Of a stretch of DNA of 64,000 nt, positions 45,618 through 55,144 are shown piece after piece; positions within the stretch are counted from its first letter, which is position 1; the number at the start of each line of letters is the position of its first letter. Under the pieces are notes generated by a model. That model saw nothing but the letters and a program-made list of their open reading frames with translations. It did not search any database and had not been told where the DNA came from. The DNA lies in contig NC_020294.1 of the NCBI RefSeq assembly GCF_000340795.1, positions 310,001 through 374,000 on the forward strand. Reading direction: 5' to 3'. Source of the DNA: Candidatus Kinetoplastibacterium desouzaii TCC079E (lineage in GTDB: Bacteria > Pseudomonadota > Gammaproteobacteria > Burkholderiales > Burkholderiaceae_B). A program made the translations under genes and the position numbers.

Positions 45618-46907
45618 GTGAAGCCTAATATTGTTTCTTCATTAGACTCTTGGTTAAGTTATTTAGAATCAATACATCCTAAGAGTATTGACTTGAGTTT
45701 AGATCGCATAAAAATTGTTGCTGATGCTATGAATATTAGTATCAAAGCTATTAAGTTTATTATAGGTGGCACTAATGGTAAAGGATCGACATGTGCATTC
45801 TTAGAGTCTTTTTTATTGGAATCTGGTTATGCTGTTGGTCTATATACTTCACCTCATATAGTTTTGTTTAATGAACGTATTCGAGTTAATGGTAATTCTG
45901 TTGAAGATGAAGAAATTGTAGAAAACTTGTCTTATGTAGATAAATGCCGTGGAAAAATATCATTGACATATTTTGAGTTTACAACGTTGGCTGCTTTAAA
46001 TATTTTTTCTAAAAATAATTTAGATGTTCTAATACTAGAAATAGGTTTAGGAGGAAGATTAGATGCTGTAAATATAATTGATGCAGATTGTTCTATTGTC
46101 ACTAATATTGGGATTGATCATATTGAATGGCTAGGTGATACAAGAGATTTTATTGCAAAAGAAAAAGCTTTTATATATAGAAGTAATAAGCCTGCTATAT
46201 GTGGAGATTTCTCTCCACCAGATTCTTTGTTAAATCATGCTTCTGAAATAAATACTAATTTATATTTAATAAATAAAGACTTTCAATATGAAATTGATAT
46301 AGCAAACAGGGAATGGTCATATTTTGGTATTAATTATATATTTAAAAAACTACCTTTTCCAAAGATTTTTGGAGATAATCAAATTATAAATGCTTCTGTT
46401 GCTTTGGCTGCTTTAGATTTGTTAAATTATTACTTACCTGTTCAATATAAAAATATTTGCAGTGGAATTGAAAAAACATTTGTTCCTGGTCGTTTCCAGA
46501 TAATATCAACTAACCCATCAATAATTATTGATGTTGCTCATAATTCTCATGCAGCAAGCATTCTTTCAAAAAATTTGCAGGCTATGGGTAGTTTTTCTAA
46601 AACATATGCTGTTATAGGAATGCTTAAAGATAAAGATTTAATAGACGTAATTAAAAAAACATCAATAAATATAGATTATTGGTATTGTGCTAGCACATAT
46701 GGTTCAAGAGGATTAAAAGCTTCAGATCTATCACATGTTATAAATAAAACTATTGATTCTAATGATGTAATTACATATGATTTTAGTAGTCCATATCAAG
46801 CCTTATGTGCTGTTTTAAGTAAAGCTAGTGAGCAAGATAGAATAATAGTATTTGGTTCATTCACAACTGTTGCTGATATTTATAATAATATTCATCATAT
46901 TTTATGA
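45618..46907 (+). CDS. folC: Dihydrofolate synthase/folylpolyglutamate synthase
   Basis: 429 residues from GTG 45618; GAGG at 45608-45611 lies six bases upstream and excludes the TTG at 45606. The Mur-ligase-type P-loop IIGGTNGKGST (48-58) is followed by GLYTSPHIVLFNERIRVNG, EIGLGGRLDAVNIID, VTNIGIDHIEWLG and the C-terminal PGRFQII.. DVAHNSHAA. It adds glutamate to dihydropteroate and to reduced folates, supporting folD and purine synthesis. Confidence 0.96.
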   Translation: MKPNIVSSLDSWLSYLESIHPKSIDLSLDRIKIVADAMNISIKAIKFIIGGTNGKGSTCAFLESFLLESGYAVGLYTSPHIVLFNERIRVNGNSVEDEEIVENLSYVDKCRGKISLTYFEFTTLAALNIFSKNNLDVLILEIGLGGRLDAVNIIDADCSIVTNIGIDHIEWLGDTRDFIAKEKAFIYRSNKPAICGDFSPPDSLLNHASEINTNLYLINKDFQYEIDIANREWSYFGINYIFKKLPFPKIFGDNQIINASVALAALDLLNYYLPVQYKNICSGIEKTFVPGRFQIISTNPSIIIDVAHNSHAASILSKNLQAMGSFSKTYAVIGMLKDKDLIDVIKKTSINIDYWYCASTYGSRGLKASDLSHVINKTIDSNDVITYDFSSPYQALCAVLSKASEQDRIIVFGSFTTVADIYNNIHHIL

Positions 46908-47357
46908 GCAATGTGTTATTGTTAATAATTACATAATATGGTTTGTATAGTGTTTTTATAATAATTTTGAAACAAATGATTATATCAATATTATTATTTG
47001 TTTTTTTGTGTATAGCAAATGTGTTGTTATAAATGAAAATATTTTTATTTTTAAAACAATAAATTATATAAAACAATAAATAAGGTATGTCTTTTATTCT
47101 AGAGATGCTGTTTTTTTAGATATTAACAATCTGAATTGTTAGTAGAAAAGAAGGTTTTAAAAAGTGAAATAGTATATTTTATTAAAACAAATTAGTCGTT
47201 ATTGAATATAGTTATAAATAGCATGTGATAAAGAAAATAAAAAAATGAAGATTATATTTAAATTATTTTTTACATATTCTTTAAATTCTTAAAAGAATGC
47301 AGATAAAACTAGTAACTATATATTTAATTTTTCTATAAAACTATTTAGTGTAAAACT
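46908..47357. other. 450-base spacer between folC and cvpA, where dedD is expected
   Basis: A+T-rich with stops throughout. In Burkholderiales folC is usually followed by dedD (SPOR domain), then cvpA and purF. A mini-frame at 46976-47032 encodes an 18-residue hydrophobic peptide (MIISILLFVFLCIANVLL) without a Shine-Dalgarno. It could be the last trace of a membrane anchor but is too short to say. A small inverted repeat (taacaat/attgtta) lies at 47124-47141. No RNA gene seen. Confidence 0.5.
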
Positions 47358-47849
47358 GTGAATTTTCTTGATTATATTTTTTTGATTATATTATTTCTTT
47401 CTTCCTTAATAGGGTTTTTTCGTGGTTTTATAAAAGAGTTTTTGTCTTTATCTGCTTATTTGGTTTCATTTGTAGTTGCAGTTTTATTTGCTCCTATTTT
47501 TAGTTGTTATTTAAATAATCATATAGAATCTTTATTTATAAAAGATTCTATATCTTATATAAGCACCTTTATAGTTTCTTTAATTCTTTGTTCTTTAGTT
47601 AGTAGCATGTTATCTTATTTTATATGCCAAATTGGCATTGCTAATGTAGATAGATTTCTTGGAATGATATTTGGCTTATTACGAGGAATGTTTTTAATTG
47701 TATTAATAGTTTTGTTTTGTTGTTGTATTAATTTGTCTCAAGAAAATTGGTGGAATAATGGTATTTTTATAGATCCTATAATGATGTTCATTGAGGATAT
47801 TAAATTATATATACCATATTCTTACAAATTAAAAGATTGGCTTCCTTAA
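47358..47849 (+). CDS. cvpA: CvpA family membrane protein
   Basis: 163 residues from GTG 47358, with about four transmembrane segments (near 5-22, 28-48, 62-82 and 98-120). NFLDYIFLIILFLSSLIGFFRGFIKEFLSL and NVDRFLGMIFGLLRGMFLIVLIV are the family blocks. CvpA is genetically linked to purF and to envelope stress tolerance; its activity is unknown. purF starts 20 bases downstream. Confidence 0.93.
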   Translation: MNFLDYIFLIILFLSSLIGFFRGFIKEFLSLSAYLVSFVVAVLFAPIFSCYLNNHIESLFIKDSISYISTFIVSLILCSLVSSMLSYFICQIGIANVDRFLGMIFGLLRGMFLIVLIVLFCCCINLSQENWWNNGIFIDPIMMFIEDIKLYIPYSYKLKDWLP

Positions 47850-47869
47850 TTTATTCAGGAAAAATAATT

Positions 47870-49327
47870 ATGTGTGGAATTGTTGGTGTTATTGGACGTA
47901 GTCAGGTTAATCAGCTTTTATATGATGGTCTTTTACTTTTACAACATAGAGGTCAAGATGCTGCAGGTATTGCAACAGCAAACAATGGTTTGTTTAACCT
48001 TCATAAATCACATGGTCTTGTAAGGGATGTTTTTAAAACTCAAAACATGCTTTCTTTGCCTGGATTCCAAGGAATAGGTCAAGTTCGTTATCCTACAGCT
48101 GGTTCTAATAATAGCGAACATGAAGCACAACCATTTTATGTTAATGCTCCATTTGGAATTATGTTTGCTCACAATGGTAATTTAACAAACTGGAAAGAAT
48201 TGAGAGAAGCTTTATATAAAAAAGATCAGCGACATATAAATACAAATTCCGATTCAGAGGTGTTATTAAATGTATTTGCTCACGAATTACATTCTGTATC
48301 GAATGGTATTTCTTTAGATGAAAATGCAATTTTTAAAGCTGTGGCTAATTTACATAAACAAGTTCGTGGTGCATATGCTGTTGTATCATTAATAGCTGGT
48401 TATGGTTTGGTCGCTTTTCGTGATATATATGGAATCAGACCTTTATGTATAGGTCGTCAGGATACAGATAAAGGTGTGGAATGGATGATTGCATCTGAGT
48501 CTGTAGCATTAGAAGGTAATGGTTTCAAGTTTGTAAGAGATGTAGCTCCTGGTGAAGCTGTATTCATAGATTTAGATGGAAATTTTTTTAGTAAAGTTTG
48601 TTCTAATGAGAGTGTTTTAACTCCTTGTATATTTGAATATATTTATTTTGCTAGACCTGATTCTTTTATAGATGGAGTATCTGTATATGATACACGTTTA
48701 CGTATGGGAGAATATTTGGCTAAGAAAATTTCTAAGGAAATTAGTTCTGGTGATATTGATGTGGTTATACCTATACCTGATTCTTCCAGACCGGCTGCTA
48801 TGCAATTAGCAGATTCTTTAAATTTAAACTATAAAGAAGGTTTGATTAAGAATCGTTATGTTGGTAGAACATTTATCATGCCAGGACAAGCAGTGCGCAG
48901 AAAATCTGTAAGGCAAAAATTAAATGCTATTGGGTCGGAATTTAAAAATAAAAATGTATTACTGGTAGATGATTCTATTGTTAGAGGAACAACAAGTAAA
49001 GAAATTGTAGAAATGGCAAGATCTGTTGGGGCCAAGAAGGTTTATTTTGCATCTGCAGCTTCTCAAATTAGATATCAAAATGTATATGGTATAGACATGC
49101 CAACTCAAAATGAATTGGTAGCTTCTAATAGAAGTGATGAAGAGGTAAGAAGATTTATAGGAGCAGATCATTTAATTTATCAAGATATAGATGACATGAA
49201 ACAAGCTGTTAGAGATATAAAACCATCATTATCTAATTTTGAAGCTTCTTGTTTTGACGGGATTTATATAACGGGAGATGTTAATCCTGAATATTTATCT
49301 AAATTAAGTAATAGTAGAGTTTCTTAA
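47870..49327 (+). CDS. purF: Amidophosphoribosyltransferase
   Basis: 485 residues from ATG 47870, which puts the catalytic Cys at position 2 (MCGIVGVIG), exposed after Met removal. AGGA at 47857-47860 supports this start over the upstream frame. The N-terminal glutaminase has LLLLQHRGQDAAGIATA; the C-terminal phosphoribosyltransferase has VLLVDDSIVRGTTSKEIVEMA. First committed step of purine synthesis. Ends at a long hairpin (49344-49393). Confidence 0.98.
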   Translation: MCGIVGVIGRSQVNQLLYDGLLLLQHRGQDAAGIATANNGLFNLHKSHGLVRDVFKTQNMLSLPGFQGIGQVRYPTAGSNNSEHEAQPFYVNAPFGIMFAHNGNLTNWKELREALYKKDQRHINTNSDSEVLLNVFAHELHSVSNGISLDENAIFKAVANLHKQVRGAYAVVSLIAGYGLVAFRDIYGIRPLCIGRQDTDKGVEWMIASESVALEGNGFKFVRDVAPGEAVFIDLDGNFFSKVCSNESVLTPCIFEYIYFARPDSFIDGVSVYDTRLRMGEYLAKKISKEISSGDIDVVIPIPDSSRPAAMQLADSLNLNYKEGLIKNRYVGRTFIMPGQAVRRKSVRQKLNAIGSEFKNKNVLLVDDSIVRGTTSKEIVEMARSVGAKKVYFASAASQIRYQNVYGIDMPTQNELVASNRSDEEVRRFIGADHLIYQDIDDMKQAVRDIKPSLSNFEASCFDGIYITGDVNPEYLSKLSNSRVS

Positions 49328-49343
49328 AAAATCTATATATAAT

Positions 49344-49393
49344 AATATAACAAAATAACACAATCGATGATTGTTAAGTTATTTTGTTATATT
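49344..49393. terminator. Bidirectional terminator between purF and dsbB
   Basis: aatataacaaaataac pairs perfectly with gttattttgttatatt (16 bases). An inner acaatc/gattgt stem extends it. Located between convergent purF and dsbB, with T-rich flanks on both sides. Confidence 0.8.
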
Positions 49394-49402
49394 AATTCTA
49401 AT

Positions 49403-49882
49403 TTAGTTCTTTCTTAGAGCAATTGAAAATGAGATTATAGTTAAAACTACAAACAAAGATAAACTCCAAATAAAATACTCTATTCCAAGTAGAATAACTG
49501 GATCATCTGCGCAAGAGGAGTATATATTAAATAACCAAGGCATTGCTGAATCAAATCCTGTGTTACTAATGATCTTATCTGCAGGAGTAATAACACATGA
49601 TAAATTTTCAGAATGGAGTGCATTCTGAAGTAATGCTGCTATGATTCCCATGATACTAAGGATTCCTACTATAACTGCTACTATTTTGGATATCATAGTG
49701 TTTTTTATAAAGTAAGCAAAGAATGAAATTATTCCTATAAAGAAGAATAGCAGTCTTTGTACAACGCACCATGCACATGGTTGCATATCAAAAATATGTT
49801 GGGATATTAAAGCTGCCCCTAAAGATATTATACATAGAGTTGATATGAAAAGAAAAAGTTTGTCACCTAAATACTGTTTCAT
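49403..49882 (-). CDS. dsbB: Disulfide bond formation protein B
   Basis: 159-residue four-helix quinone reductase that reoxidises DsbA. The first Cys pair is C36AWC39 in the first periplasmic loop after HIFDMQPC. The second is Cys96 (LSCVI) and Cys124 (YSSCADD), spaced like the E. coli pair. All four redox cysteines are kept, which implies a working periplasmic oxidation system, although dsbA is not in this window. Confidence 0.93.
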   Translation of the reverse strand: MKQYLGDKLFLFISTLCIISLGAALISQHIFDMQPCAWCVVQRLLFFFIGIISFFAYFIKNTMISKIVAVIVGILSIMGIIAALLQNALHSENLSCVITPADKIISNTGFDSAMPWLFNIYSSCADDPVILLGIEYFIWSLSLFVVLTIISFSIALRKN

Positions 49883-49899
49883 AGTAGTCTTTGTTTAGT

Positions 49900-49931
49900 A
49901 CATAGAGATATTGATTTCTTTATCTCTATGT
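49900..49931. repeat. Inverted repeat between dsbB and marC
   Basis: acatagagata and tatctctatgt are exact reverse complements (11 bases) around a ten-base loop. It lies 3' of marC on the minus strand and just before dsbB. There is no U-tract on the minus strand, so it may stabilise the marC 3' end or be a Rho-dependent stop. Confidence 0.5.
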
Positions 49932-49952
49932 AGTTTGTATTATTATAATCTT

Positions 49953-50621
49953 TTATAAGAATGTGTTTACCAATCCTTGCACGCCTGCCCAGCAAACTTG
50001 AACTCCTAGGCAAAGCATAATAAATGCAGACAATCTCATAAATACTGCTGTACCACTTTCACCTAATTTATTTAGCATTTGTGAAGCAAACTTCATACAA
50101 ATATAAAGAGTAAACGTGGCTAATAATATAGCAGGAACAGCACCTGAAAATTTTAGTAATGCATTAGAAAAATTTTCATCTAAGATGGATACTCCAACAG
50201 TGATTGCTCCAGCAATTGCACCAGGACCAAAAGTTACTGGAAAGGTAAGAGGATAAAAAGATTTAGAATTCGCTTTTTCTAAAGACATTGAGTTGTCCTG
50301 TGATGAATCATTTGATTTTTCATCAGATGCTGTGACAAGATTCCAGGCGCTATACATAATCAAAACTCCACCACCTATTCTCACTATAGGTAGAGAGATT
50401 CCGAATAATGCTAATATAGCGTTTCCTATTATCATAGTTGATATTAACATTATAGAAACATTAATGGCTACTTTTTTTGCTAGCATAACTCTTATTTCTT
50501 GAGAAGCTCCTTCGGTCATAGATAGAAATATTGGCGCAATGGCAGGAGGGTTTAAAAATGGCAATAGTGTTGCCAATGTAAATAAAAAACTTTTTATTAA
50601 TGGAAATGAGGTATCTAACAT
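49953..50621 (-). CDS. marC: MarC/NAAT-family integral membrane protein
   Basis: 222 residues with about six transmembrane helices. N-terminal LPFLNPPAIAPIFLSMTEG, RIGGGVLIMYSAWNLV and the conserved FPVTFGPGAIAGAITVG identify the MarC family (UPF0056). The family was once tied to antibiotic resistance; its real function is unknown. A hydrophilic Ser/Asp-rich loop (DEKSNDSSQDNS) separates the two halves. Confidence 0.88.
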   Translation of the reverse strand: MLDTSFPLIKSFLFTLATLLPFLNPPAIAPIFLSMTEGASQEIRVMLAKKVAINVSIMLISTMIIGNAILALFGISLPIVRIGGGVLIMYSAWNLVTASDEKSNDSSQDNSMSLEKANSKSFYPLTFPVTFGPGAIAGAITVGVSILDENFSNALLKFSGAVPAILLATFTLYICMKFASQMLNKLGESGTAVFMRLSAFIMLCLGVQVCWAGVQGLVNTFL

Positions 50622-50954
50622 AATAATATTATAGAAAAATTAAAATAATTTGTTTTGTTTTATGTAATTAAATATACATAGTATAGATTAATTGCCTGTT
50701 TTATTTGGCTATATTTATATAATTTGAATAAGTATTCATAGATAATTAATCCCTGACTAAGCAGAGTATCGTTATCTTTTATATCATATAGATACTCCTA
50801 ATGTTATGTGCACTATCACTATGTGAATAATGCAATTGTTATTCATATAACCTAAGAAATTCTACTCATATTATCGTTTTGATAATATATTCAACTATTT
50901 TAGTAAAGATAACACAATTAGAGTATTCAGGAAATTATTAAAAAAAACTTATTG
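50622..50954. other. 333-base spacer between marC and map
   Basis: No coding frame or RNA gene recognised. It contains an 11-base inverted repeat with one G-U (tatgtgaataa at 50820-50830 and ttattcatata at 50839-50849), placed 3' of map on the minus strand and without a U-tract. The marC promoter should lie in the left part. Confidence 0.5.
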
Positions 50955-51758
50955 TTAAATATTTTTTATAAAATTTGGAGTTGATTTCATTTTTGGTGAT
51001 ATTGTTAGAATTTCATAGCCTTCATTTGTTACACATATAGTATGTTCCCATTGAGCTGAGATGCTATGATCTTTTGTTACAACTGTCCATCCATCTCCAA
51101 GATGCTTAATTTCTTTTCTACCAGCATTTATCATAGGTTCTATAGTAATAAGCATTCCTGTTTTTAAGAAATCACCCGTATTAGGTTTTCCATAATGTAA
51201 GACTTGAGGATCCTCATGAAAATTTCTTCCTATTCCATGTCCACAGTATTCACGTACTACTGAAAATCCATTAGATTCAGCATGAGTTTGTATCGCATAA
51301 CCTATATCACCTAATCTTGCCCCATTACGAACTTTTTGAATGCCTTTCCACATACATTCATAAGTGACTTCAGATAATCTAAAGGCTAATATGTTAGGTT
51401 CTCCTACATGATACATTCTACTTGTGTCACCATACCAACCATCTTTAACTATGGTTACATCTATATTAAGAGAATCTCCATTTTTTAGAATTTTATCATT
51501 AGGGATGCCATGACATACTTGATGATTTACTGAAGTACATATTGATCCTGTGAATGGCGGGTATCCTGGAGGAGCATATCCTATAGTAGCTGATTGTACT
51601 TTTAATTCTTCTGTTAAATAATCAAAACAAAGTTCATCTAGTTTCTTAGTAGTGATGCCTGGTACAATGTGAGGCTCTATGAAATCAAGAATTTTTGCTG
51701 CATCTTGACATGCTGCTCTCATTTTGTCTAAATCAATTGGATTAGTTACTATTCCCAT
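50955..51758 (-). CDS. map: Methionine aminopeptidase, type I
   Basis: 267 residues. Metal ligands are Asp100 and Asp111 (NIDVTIVKDGWYGDTSRM), His174 (YCGHGIG), Glu207 (TIEPM) and Glu238 (QWEHT); His83 lies in VCHGIPN. It removes N-terminal Met from new proteins, including PurF here, whose Cys2 must be exposed. Divergent from rpsB, the standard map/rpsB arrangement. Confidence 0.97.
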   Translation of the reverse strand: MGIVTNPIDLDKMRAACQDAAKILDFIEPHIVPGITTKKLDELCFDYLTEELKVQSATIGYAPPGYPPFTGSICTSVNHQVCHGIPNDKILKNGDSLNIDVTIVKDGWYGDTSRMYHVGEPNILAFRLSEVTYECMWKGIQKVRNGARLGDIGYAIQTHAESNGFSVVREYCGHGIGRNFHEDPQVLHYGKPNTGDFLKTGMLITIEPMINAGRKEIKHLGDGWTVVTKDHSISAQWEHTICVTNEGYEILTISPKMKSTPNFIKNI

Positions 51759-52004
51759 GTGTAATTTTAATATTTTTCTTAGGTTTAAAGGATAAATTTT
51801 TATATGTAAAAATCTGTAAGATTAATTAATATACTGAAATATAATTGTTAATCTTACAGTATTATTAATATTTTTTAAAAATTAGCTTATAATTTTAAAG
51901 TTAAATTAATTATTAATTAAAACTATTTTTATTAAATTTAATATTTTTATTTAAATAATTATTAATTATGACGATTATCTACTCAATTTTTACTAATTTT
52001 TGTA

Positions 52005-52010
52005 TATAAT
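52005..52010 (+). promoter_or_regulatory. Putative -10 box of the rpsB-tsf promoter
   Basis: A consensus TATAAT lies in tgtatataatatt, about 95 bases upstream of the rpsB ATG and just before the structured leader. The sequence 17 bases upstream (CTCAAT) is a poor -35. Consensus -10 boxes arise easily by chance in DNA this rich in A+T, so only the position makes it credible. Confidence 0.4.
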
Positions 52011-52027
52011 ATTATCTTTGTAATAGC

Positions 52028-52095
52028 ACAACATATTATCCAGGGTGTCATTTTTATGTGATGCTTATATGTTGTAAGAAACTAACCCTAGGAGA
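52028..52095 (+). promoter_or_regulatory. Candidate rpsB leader pseudoknot (S2 autoregulation)
   Basis: acaacatat (52028-52036) and atatgttgt (52067-52075) form a perfect nine-base stem with a 30-base loop. AGGGT in that loop (52042-52046) is complementary to ACCCT (52085-52089), which touches the Shine-Dalgarno AGGAG at 52090-52094. Together they could form an H-type pseudoknot that controls access to the ribosome site. In other proteobacteria S2 represses rpsB-tsf through a structured leader; equivalence here is inference. Confidence 0.5.
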
Positions 52096-52102
52096 TTTTT
52101 AC

Positions 52103-52840
52103 ATGTCTATCATGCGTGAAATGTTAGAAGCAGGTGTTCATTTTGGCCATCAAACTCGTTATTGGAATCCTAAGATGGCTTCTTATATCTTTGGTCGTCG
52201 TAATAAAATCCATATTATTAATTTAGAAAAAACGGTAGAAAAATATCTAGAAGCTGTGGATTTTATTAAGAATGCTTCCTCTTCTAATAAAAACATCTTG
52301 TTTGTAGGAACTAAAAGAGCTGCTCGTGAATTCATTGCTGATGCAGCGGTAAAATGTAATATGCCTTATGTAAATCATAGGTGGCTTGGTGGCATGTTAA
52401 CTAACTTTAAAACTGTTAAAGCTTCTATAAAACGATTAAAAGACATGGAAAATCAGGTTGAGAGTGGTAACACTGATAAGATGACTAAAAAAGAGTCTCT
52501 TTTGTTTCATCGTGAGCTTGATAAACTAAATAGATCTATTGGTGGGATTAAAAATATTTCTGGATTGCCTGATATTTTATTTGTTGTCGATGTTGGTTAC
52601 CATAAAATAGCAATATCTGAAGCTAAAGCTTTAGGAATAAAAGTTGTTGCTGTTGTTGATACTAATCACTCTCCTGATGGAGTTGATTATGTTATTCCTG
52701 GTAACGATGATTCAGCTAAAGCTATATCCTTTTACACAAATGGAATTGCCAATGCAGTACTAGAAGGTCGTCAAAAAAATTTAGATAATATTGTTAATGC
52801 TATAAAAAATGAACCTGAAGAGTTTGTAGAAGAAGCATAG
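52103..52840 (+). CDS. rpsB: 30S ribosomal protein S2
   Basis: 245 residues from ATG 52103; AGGAG seven to eight bases upstream rules out the GTG at 52058. [24 protein letters not shown] and [49 protein letters not shown] and [19 protein letters not shown] are diagnostic. First gene of the rpsB-tsf-pyrH-frr cluster. Confidence 0.98.
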   Translation: MSIMREMLEAGVHFGHQTRYWNPKMASYIFGRRNKIHIINLEKTVEKYLEAVDFIKNASSSNKNILFVGTKRAAREFIADAAVKCNMPYVNHRWLGGMLTNFKTVKASIKRLKDMENQVESGNTDKMTKKESLLFHRELDKLNRSIGGIKNISGLPDILFVVDVGYHKIAISEAKALGIKVVAVVDTNHSPDGVDYVIPGNDDSAKAISFYTNGIANAVLEGRQKNLDNIVNAIKNEPEEFVEEA

Positions 52841-52878
52841 GAATATATTTTTTTATTTAATTTGGAATGGAATATTTT

Positions 52879-53751
52879 ATGTCTAATATTAGTGCTGCTT
52901 TAGTTAAGGAACTGAGGTTAAAAACAGATGCTCCTATGATGGAATGTAAGAAAGCTCTTCTTGAGTCAGAAGGTGATATTGTTAGGGCTGAGGAAATTTT
53001 AAGAGTACGTTTAGGTAGTAAAGCAAGCAAAGTATCTTCTCGTATTGCTGCAGATGGTTTGATTGGTTTGTATATTAATGATGATTCAAATGTAGGATCG
53101 TTAATAGAAGTTAATTGTGAGACAGATTTTGTAGCAAAAAATATTGATTTTATTGATTTTGTAAATAATTTAGCTAAGATTGTTGCTGTTAATAATCCTA
53201 AAGATATAGATTCTTTGTTGTCACTTCCTTATGATGATAAAACTGTTGAGTTATATAGAGCATTTTTAGTTGGTAAAATTGGAGAGAATATTTCAATACG
53301 TAGATTTAATAGAATCTCTTCGAATAATAAAGTAGCTGGTTATAACCATAATGGTAAGATTGGGGTTTTGGTAAATTTTGATGGAGATCTATCAGTAGGA
53401 AAAGATATAGCTATGCATATTACAGCCACAAGACCTAAGGCTATTAATGTGGAAGGTATTAATAAGAGTGATTTAGAATCAGAAAAACTAGTTGCATCTG
53501 AAAAGGCCGCTAATTCTGGAAAATCTAAAGAAATAATTGAAAAAATGGTAGAGGGCTCAATCAATAAATTTATAAAAGAGGTTACTTTATTATCTCAACC
53601 ATTTATAAAGAATGATAAACAAACAGTTCAACAGATGTTGGAAGGAACAAAGTCATCTATTTACGATTTTATCTGCTATTCTGTAGGAGAAGGAATAGAG
53701 AAAAAGAATGTTGATTTTGCTGCAGAGGTAGCATCTATGAGAGCCAATTAA
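52879..53751 (+). CDS. tsf: Elongation factor Ts
   Basis: 290 residues from ATG 52879 ([13 protein letters not shown]); the ATG at 52867 is only a couple of bases from the GGA motif and adds four residues. N-terminal [45 protein letters not shown] and VAMHITA-like [12 protein letters not shown] are the EF-Ts blocks. It recycles EF-Tu GDP to GTP. 38 bases after rpsB. Confidence 0.97.
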   Translation: MSNISAALVKELRLKTDAPMMECKKALLESEGDIVRAEEILRVRLGSKASKVSSRIAADGLIGLYINDDSNVGSLIEVNCETDFVAKNIDFIDFVNNLAKIVAVNNPKDIDSLLSLPYDDKTVELYRAFLVGKIGENISIRRFNRISSNNKVAGYNHNGKIGVLVNFDGDLSVGKDIAMHITATRPKAINVEGINKSDLESEKLVASEKAANSGKSKEIIEKMVEGSINKFIKEVTLLSQPFIKNDKQTVQQMLEGTKSSIYDFICYSVGEGIEKKNVDFAAEVASMRAN

Positions 53752-53815
53752 TTTTAATTTGCTTTTATGGTATTAGGTTTATTGTTTTAACTTAGCAATT
53801 TGGAAATACACACAT

Positions 53816-54532
53816 ATGAACAATAAACCATACAAGAGAGTGTTGTTAAAGCTTTCTGGTGAGGCTTTAATGGGCAGTGATAATTTTGGTATTAATAGGA
53901 CAACTTTATCTTATATAACTACGGAAATTGTTAAAGTATTTAATTTGGGTATTGAAATAGCTATAGTTATAGGTGGTGGTAATATATTTCGTGGTGTTGC
54001 TCCTGGGGCTCAGGGTATGGATAGAGCAACAGCTGATTATATGGGCATGATGGCTACTATCATGAATGCTCTTGCTTTACAAGATGCTTTAAAATGTATA
54101 GGTATTAATGCCAGAGTTCAATCTGCTTTGAATATAGACCAAGTTGTTGAGCCTTATATTAGACCAAAAGCTTTGCGTTACCTTGAAGAAGGAAAAATTG
54201 TCATATTTGCTGCTGGTACTGGTAATCCTTTTTTTACTACTGATACTGCTGCTGCTTTACGAGGCGCTGAAATGGGAGTTGAAATTGTATTGAAAGCAAC
54301 TAAAGTAGATGGAATATATAATTCAGATCCCAAAAAAGACCCCTTAGCAGTTTTGTATTCTAGTATTTCTTTTGATGAAGTTATGCTTCGTAGAATTGAG
54401 GTTATGGATGCTACAGCTTTTGCATTATGTAGAGATCAAAAATTACCTATAAAAGTATTTTCCATATACAAAACTGATGCTTTTAGAAGAGTTGTAAATG
54501 GCGAAAATGAAGGAACTTTAGTACATATTTAA
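53816..54532 (+). CDS. pyrH: UMP kinase
   Basis: 238-residue amino acid kinase-fold UMP kinase. [76 protein letters not shown] and [14 protein letters not shown] are diagnostic. With pyrF (3810) it continues pyrimidine nucleotide synthesis. Followed by frr after 12 bases. Confidence 0.98.
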   Translation: MNNKPYKRVLLKLSGEALMGSDNFGINRTTLSYITTEIVKVFNLGIEIAIVIGGGNIFRGVAPGAQGMDRATADYMGMMATIMNALALQDALKCIGINARVQSALNIDQVVEPYIRPKALRYLEEGKIVIFAAGTGNPFFTTDTAAALRGAEMGVEIVLKATKVDGIYNSDPKKDPLAVLYSSISFDEVMLRRIEVMDATAFALCRDQKLPIKVFSIYKTDAFRRVVNGENEGTLVHI

Positions 54533-54544
54533 AAGGTGCCGTTT

Positions 54545-55105
54545 ATGGTTATAGATAATATATATAATTCAGCTGAATTAAAAATGAGCAAGTCTGTCGA
54601 AGTATTAAAATTAAACTTAGCTAAGATTCGTACTGGACGTGCTCATACAGGAATACTTGATCATATAAAGATTGATTATTATGGAACTCCTTCTTTGATT
54701 AGTCAGGTTGCTAATGTTAGTTTAATAGATGCAAGAACTATTAGCGTAACTCCTTATGAAAAAAATATGTTGGGCCATATAGAAAAATCTATTAGAGAGT
54801 CAGACCTTGGTTTGAATCCTATACCTATGGGAGATACTATAAGAGTTCCTATGCCTGTTTTAACAGAAGAAAGACGCCGAGATCTTGTAAAGATTTCAAA
54901 AAGTGAAGGTGAGGAAACTAAAATAGCCGTACGTAATATACGTCGTGAATGTAATGATTTAGTCAAAAGGATGTTAAAAGAAAAAGAAATATCAGAAAAT
55001 GAAGAAAGAAAGATACAAGATTCTATTCAAAAAGTTACTGATTCTAAAATCTCAGAAATAGATAAAATGATTTCTCATAAAGAGTCGGAAATAATGATTA
55101 TATAA
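54545..55105 (+). CDS. frr: Ribosome recycling factor
   Basis: 186 residues from ATG 54545, matching the usual 185-186. AAAAGG ends eight bases upstream and overlaps the GTG at 54536, which is therefore unlikely as start. MSKSVEVLKLNLAKIRTGRAHTGILDHI, YGTPSLISQVANVS, RRDLVKISKSEGEETKIAVRNIRRECN are diagnostic. It releases the 70S complex after termination. Confidence 0.97.
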   Translation: MVIDNIYNSAELKMSKSVEVLKLNLAKIRTGRAHTGILDHIKIDYYGTPSLISQVANVSLIDARTISVTPYEKNMLGHIEKSIRESDLGLNPIPMGDTIRVPMPVLTEERRRDLVKISKSEGEETKIAVRNIRRECNDLVKRMLKEKEISENEERKIQDSIQKVTDSKISEIDKMISHKESEIMII

Positions 55106-55144
55106 ATATTGTTTCTGATTTAAACAATCAATTTAATGTGAATT

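Larger units (their letters stand above)
51759..52102. other. Divergent map/rpsB spacer with promoter and rpsB leader
   Basis: 344 bases to the rpsB ATG. The left 240 bases are nearly pure A+T with no gene. A TATAAT at 52005-52010 and a structured leader at 52028-52095 are described separately. Confidence 0.55.

Noticed and set aside
46861-47076. 71-codon minus-strand frame between folC and cvpA
   Set aside because: Asn/Ile/Tyr/Lys-rich low-complexity sequence overlapping the folC 3' end, no start signal; composition of random A+T-rich DNA.
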